Source of the DNA: Cellulomonas sp. Root485
Lineage (GTDB): Bacteria; Actinomycetota; Actinomycetes; Actinomycetales; Cellulomonadaceae
Length of the DNA stretch: 64,000 bases
Assembly: GCF_001426705.1 (NCBI RefSeq)
Contig: NZ_LMFC01000001.1
Span: 547,789 to 611,788, forward strand
Reading direction: 5' to 3'
The notes beneath the pieces were generated by a model. It did not search any database, had not been told where the DNA came from, and worked only from the letters and a program-made list of their open reading frames with translations. Made by a program: the position numbers and the translations under genes. Positions 61,104-64,000 of this stretch are shown here, piece after piece. Positions within the stretch are counted from its first letter, which is position 1. Each line of letters begins with the position of its first letter.

Positions 61104-62375
61104 ATGCTCGACCATGTCAGTGAGTCGCCCCCGGACTCGTCCGTTCCGGACGAGCGCCCGCTCCTGGGCGACCGCTACCGGCTCGACGGGGTCATCGGCC
61201 GCGGCGGCATGGCCACCGTGCACCGGGCGCACGACGTGCTCCTCGAGCGGGACGTGGCCGTCAAGCTCTTCCCCGCGGTCCTGCACGGGACGGACGACCT
61301 CCTGCGCAACCGCGCCGAGATCCGCGTGCTCGCCACGCTGAGCCACCCGGGCCTGGTCACCCTGCACGACGCCGGGACCGTGCACGGCGACGACGGCTCC
61401 GAGCAGGTGTACCTCGTGATGGAGCTCGTCGAGGGTCCCACGCTCGCCGAGCGTCTCCGGGACGGGGCCCTGGACGTCGACCAGACCGCGCGGGTCGGCC
61501 GGGACGTCGCCGCGGCGCTCGCGACCGTGCACGAGCGGGAGATCGTGCACCGCGACCTCAAGCCCGCGAACATCCTGCTGACCAGCGCCGACGCGCTCGA
61601 CACCGGTCGGCGTCGGGGTGAGCCCGCGGTCAAGCTCGCCGACTTCGGCATCGCACGGCTGGCGGACGCGACCCGGCTGACGATGACGGGCATGACGCTG
61701 GGCACGATGAGCTACCTGAGCCCCGAGCAGGCCACCGGGAGCGAGCTGGGACCGGCGAGCGACGTGTACGGGCTCGGCCTGGTCCTGCTCGAGTGCGCGA
61801 CCGGTCGCCCGGCCTTCACCGGCACGATGGCCGAGGTCACGACCGCTCGGCTGATCGCACCGCCCGACGTGCCGGAGGACCTCGATCCCCGGCTCGGTGA
61901 CCTCCTGGCGCGCATGACCCGGCTGGCGCCGCAGGACCGGCCCGACGCGTGGGAGGTGGCGCAGGACCTGGCGGCGATCCTGGCGGGTGCGTCGGGGGAG
62001 ACCCTCGTGCTGCCTGCCGCCGAGAGCCCGACCGCCGGGAGCCCCCCCGACGAGGGCCCCACTGCAGCGAGCCCCACCGCCGTGAGCCCCACCGCCGCGA
62101 GCCCCACCGCCGTGAGCCCCACCGCGGAGAGTGACTCCGCAGAGAGCACGGCCGACGGGAGCCCGGCCCCGCCGAGCATCGCCGTGCCGCCCCCGCGCCG
62201 GTGGGTCCGGACCGCGCTCGTCGGAGGTGCGGTGGTCCTCCTCGCCGGCGGCACGCTGCTGGTCGGCCGGCTCGCCGACGGCGCCGGGACCCCGGTCGTC
62301 CCGCCGTCCTACCCCGCGGTCGAAGGTCCCGTGGGCGAGTCCCTGACGCAGCTGCAAGAGAGCGTCGAGCCATGA
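61104..62375 (+). CDS. Eukaryotic-type Ser/Thr protein kinase (PknB-type)
   Basis: 423 residues. Complete Hanks kinase domain: GRGGMATVH (P-loop), VAVKLF (K54), IVHRDLKPANIL (D151), ADFGIARL (D180) and SPEQATG. A Pro/Thr/Ala-rich juxtamembrane linker with seven imperfect 15-bp repeats follows, one membrane helix (about 370-392) and a short extracellular tail without PASTA repeats. It probably signals envelope stress; the partner lipoprotein gene overlaps its stop (ATGA). Confidence 0.92.
   Translation: MLDHVSESPPDSSVPDERPLLGDRYRLDGVIGRGGMATVHRAHDVLLERDVAVKLFPAVLHGTDDLLRNRAEIRVLATLSHPGLVTLHDAGTVHGDDGSEQVYLVMELVEGPTLAERLRDGALDVDQTARVGRDVAAALATVHEREIVHRDLKPANILLTSADALDTGRRRGEPAVKLADFGIARLADATRLTMTGMTLGTMSYLSPEQATGSELGPASDVYGLGLVLLECATGRPAFTGTMAEVTTARLIAPPDVPEDLDPRLGDLLARMTRLAPQDRPDAWEVAQDLAAILAGASGETLVLPAAESPTAGSPPDEGPTAASPTAVSPTAASPTAVSPTAESDSAESTADGSPAPPSIAVPPPRRWVRTALVGGAVVLLAGGTLLVGRLADGAGTPVVPPSYPAVEGPVGESLTQLQESVEP
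62024..62128 (+). repeat. Seven 15-bp tandem repeats in the kinase linker
   Basis: Units such as GAGCCCCACCGCCGT repeat in register at 62024, 62039, 62054, 62069, 62084, 62099 and 62114, encoding SPTA[A/V]-type pentapeptides. Likely to vary in copy number. Confidence 0.85.
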
Positions 62376-62830
62376 GTCACGTGCGGATCCCGGCCCTTGT
62401 GCTCGGCGCCGTGCTGGTGTGCGCGGGCTGCGGCAGCGCGCCGGAGCTCGCTGCCGACCGCGCGTCGTCGCTCCAGCAGTCGGTGCTCGACGTGACGCAG
62501 GCGGCGAGCGAGGCGCGGTGGGCCGACGCCCAGGTCCTGCTCGTCGACACGCAGGCGTCCCTCGACGCAGGGGCCGACGCGGGGGAGGTGTCCACGACGC
62601 GCTACCGGGAGATCGACGCCGCTCTCGACCGCGTCGCTGCGGAGCTCGCGGCAGCGAAGGCCGCAGCGGACCAGGCGGCGGCAGCACAGGCAGCCGCAGA
62701 GCAGGCAGCCGCCGAGCAGGCGGCCGCGGAGCAGGCTGCGGCCGAGCAGGCTGCGGCGGAGCAGAAGACGGCGCCCGCGCCCGCCAAGGAACCCCCGAAG
62801 GGCAAGGGTCCGGGCAAGGGGGACAAGTAG
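62372..62830 (+). CDS. Lipoprotein with Ala/Gln coiled coil
   Basis: 152 residues. Lipobox LVCAGC after a short signal peptide, a helical domain (about 20-90), a low-complexity AAEQ-type repeat coiled coil (about 93-130), and a Lys-rich C-terminus. It is translationally coupled to the Ser/Thr kinase (ATGA) and so may be a ligand or sensor for it at the outer face of the membrane. No family is recognised. Confidence 0.75.
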   Translation: MSHVRIPALVLGAVLVCAGCGSAPELAADRASSLQQSVLDVTQAASEARWADAQVLLVDTQASLDAGADAGEVSTTRYREIDAALDRVAAELAAAKAAADQAAAAQAAAEQAAAEQAAAEQAAAEQAAAEQKTAPAPAKEPPKGKGPGKGDK

Positions 62831-62937
62831 GCGCACTCAGGGTCGGTTTCCGGGCGATCACCGATGCAGAGGCGTGCACCGGCGCGGCATGCTGGGGACG
62901 TCCGGTCGCCCCTGACCGGCACGAGAGGAGCAGCACC

Positions 62938-63189
62938 ATGGGCACCATCCACGACGGCATGGCTCGACAGGGCCTGGTCCGGCCGGTCGACGGCCGTGTG
63001 CTGGGCGGTGTGTGCGCCGGGCTGGGTCAGCGGTTCGGCATCGCGCCGTTCCATGCGCGACTGCTGTTCGTCCTGATCCTGTTCGTGCTGCCGGGCAGCC
63101 AGCTGCTGGTCTACCCGCTGCTGTGGATCCTCATGCCGAGCGAGCACCGGGCCTCGACGCCGGTGGACGCTGCCCCCGGGCGGTTCTAG
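62938..63189 (+). CDS. PspC domain-containing protein
   Basis: 83 residues with the PspC motif (LGGVCAGLGQRFGIAP) followed by a membrane helix (LLFVLILFVLPGSQLLVYPL). PspC domains sense or stabilise membranes. ATG has GAGGAG seven bases upstream. Confidence 0.88.
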   Translation: MGTIHDGMARQGLVRPVDGRVLGGVCAGLGQRFGIAPFHARLLFVLILFVLPGSQLLVYPLLWILMPSEHRASTPVDAAPGRF

Positions 63190-63191
63190 CG

Positions 63192-63228
63192 ACCTGACCT
63201 GGTCAGATCCCGCCCGACCAGGTCAGGT
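63192..63228. terminator. Terminator between PspC and the Mrr-like gene
   Basis: A perfect 13-bp stem (63192-63204 with 63216-63228) with an 11-base loop. It overlaps the last codons of the convergent Mrr-like gene, including its stop at 63203. Confidence 0.7.
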
Positions 63229-64000
63229 GGCGGGCGCGGCGAGGCACCGGGACGTCGCCGAGCAGCGGCGCCGGCAGGGCCTTGCCCAGCTCGCTGACGA
63301 GGGACCGCCAGGACAGCTCGGCCGCCTTGAGCTGCGTCGCCACGTGCTCGGGCGCGACGTGACCCACGCTGCCGGCGCCGTCCGCCGCGTCGAGCGCGTC
63401 GAGGCCGCGTTCGACCGCGGCGCGTGAGGTCCGGTAGTTCGCGGTGTCGCGTGCGGTCGGCGGGGTCAGGACCTCGAGCACCGCGGCGGCGTCGTCGAAC
63501 ATCGAGCGCAGGAGCGCCACCGCATGCGGGCGGTCGCCCATCGAGAGGCGGTCCGCGGAGTCCGTCACGGCGGCGACGATCGTGGAGTGCTCGAGCCGGT
63601 CGACGGTCGCGGCGAGGGCGCCGGGCTCGATCTGGATCTGCAGGAGCAGTGCGACGGTCCGGCCCAGGACCCGCTCCGAGCGGTCCCGACGGACCCGGCG
63701 CCGCTCGGCCGCCCGGCGGGCCTCGTCCTCCGCGCGCAGCTCGAGCGCGAGCGCCTCGCGCTCCCGGCGCTCGGCCTCCTGCCGGGCCGCGTTCGCGCGT
63801 CGCGAGACCAGCTCCGTGGCCGTCCGCACGTGGTGCTCGGACTCGGTCTGGGCGCGGTGCACGAGCTCGGCCGCGCACGGGTTGGCCGGACTGGCGTACC
63901 CGGTGTCGGTGTAGCCGAACAGGGCGATGTGGTGCTCCTCCGCCCACAGGAGGGCGGTCTTGGTGAACCCGGAGCGGGAGTAGAAGACAGCGACGAACGA
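63203..64000 (-). CDS. C-terminal part of an Mrr-like restriction endonuclease-domain protein
   Basis: 265 visible residues; the start lies beyond 64000. The upstream end reads SFVAVFYSRSGFTKTALLWA then EEHHIALFGY, resembling the end of the Mrr/PD-(D/E)xK catalytic domain (a nucleic-acid-cleaving fold) as seen in type IV restriction enzymes. A basic, Glu/Arg-rich coiled coil (about 65-105 of the visible part) and an all-helical C-terminal domain follow. The catalytic motif cannot be confirmed because it is outside the window. Confidence 0.6.
   Translation of the reverse strand, partial: SFVAVFYSRSGFTKTALLWAEEHHIALFGYTDTGYASPANPCAAELVHRAQTESEHHVRTATELVSRRANAARQEAERREREALALELRAEDEARRAAERRRVRRDRSERVLGRTVALLLQIQIEPGALAATVDRLEHSTIVAAVTDSADRLSMGDRPHAVALLRSMFDDAAAVLEVLTPPTARDTANYRTSRAAVERGLDALDAADGAGSVGHVAPEHVATQLKAAELSWRSLVSELGKALPAPLLGDVPVPRRARHLTWSGGI

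Noticed and set aside
62071-62130. Possible CRISPR-like repeats
   Set aside because: 15-bp units in direct tandem, in frame in the kinase linker; no spacers.

Overview
The window is chromosomal DNA from a high-GC actinobacterium, most likely a Cellulomonas-type member of the Micrococcales. Evidence: very high GC with strongly GC-biased third codon positions, frequent GTG starts, leaderless promoters (a -10 hexamer about 6 nt before the start codon), WhiB7, a mycoredoxin, UPF0182 and DUF3107 proteins, and a plant-polysaccharide-degrading, lectin-tagged secretome. I see no insertion sequence, integrase, prophage or CRISPR array.

Left part (about 1-25000) is a core block whose content resembles a mycobacterial neighbourhood: TetR and DUF3107 genes, a DUF3152 protein, the AdnA-AdnB helicase-nuclease pair (ATGA-coupled), a phosphatase/phosphotransferase pair, NudC, mycoredoxin, UvrD2, whiB7 with a full attenuation leader, a ThiF-like protein, a small zinc-ribbon protein, a YgjP-type metallopeptidase, a DUF2342 protein, a Rossmann-fold protein, a PDZ/Lon-type protease, a PPA1309 protein and a UPF0182 membrane protein. 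It ends with an initiator tRNA that has its own promoter and terminator.

Middle part (about 25000-46800) is more mixed: a stand-alone LigD-type polymerase; a HEAT-repeat/GT4 fusion coupled to a GT1 glycosyltransferase; a lipoprotein; a scramblase-like protein; a PhzF protein; an ArsR-SulP operon with an operator over the start codon; a racemase/DUF1611 pair; an FdhD/FdhF-like pair; a SigE-family sigma factor with a membrane partner; a YyaL (DUF255) protein; a polycysteine leader peptide before an unknown 84-residue gene; and a Met/Cys-rich Csp-like copper protein.

Right part (about 46800-64000) is a carbohydrate region. A three-gene secreted operon encodes a PQQ-type sugar dehydrogenase (PKD-CBM6-lectin), a ThuA/3-keto-glycoside hydrolase-type protein with the same lectin, and a beta-helix protein with a lectin. 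It is followed by an AraC regulator and a divergent NAD(P)H-binding protein, a GH95 enzyme, a CBM2-PL11 rhamnogalacturonan lyase, an NTF2-like protein, a Ser/Thr kinase-lipoprotein pair, a PspC protein and a truncated Mrr-like gene. The most interesting elements are the whiB7 attenuator with a visible antiterminator, the leaderless cysteine leader before an unknown gene, and the possible oxidise-then-cleave lectin operon.
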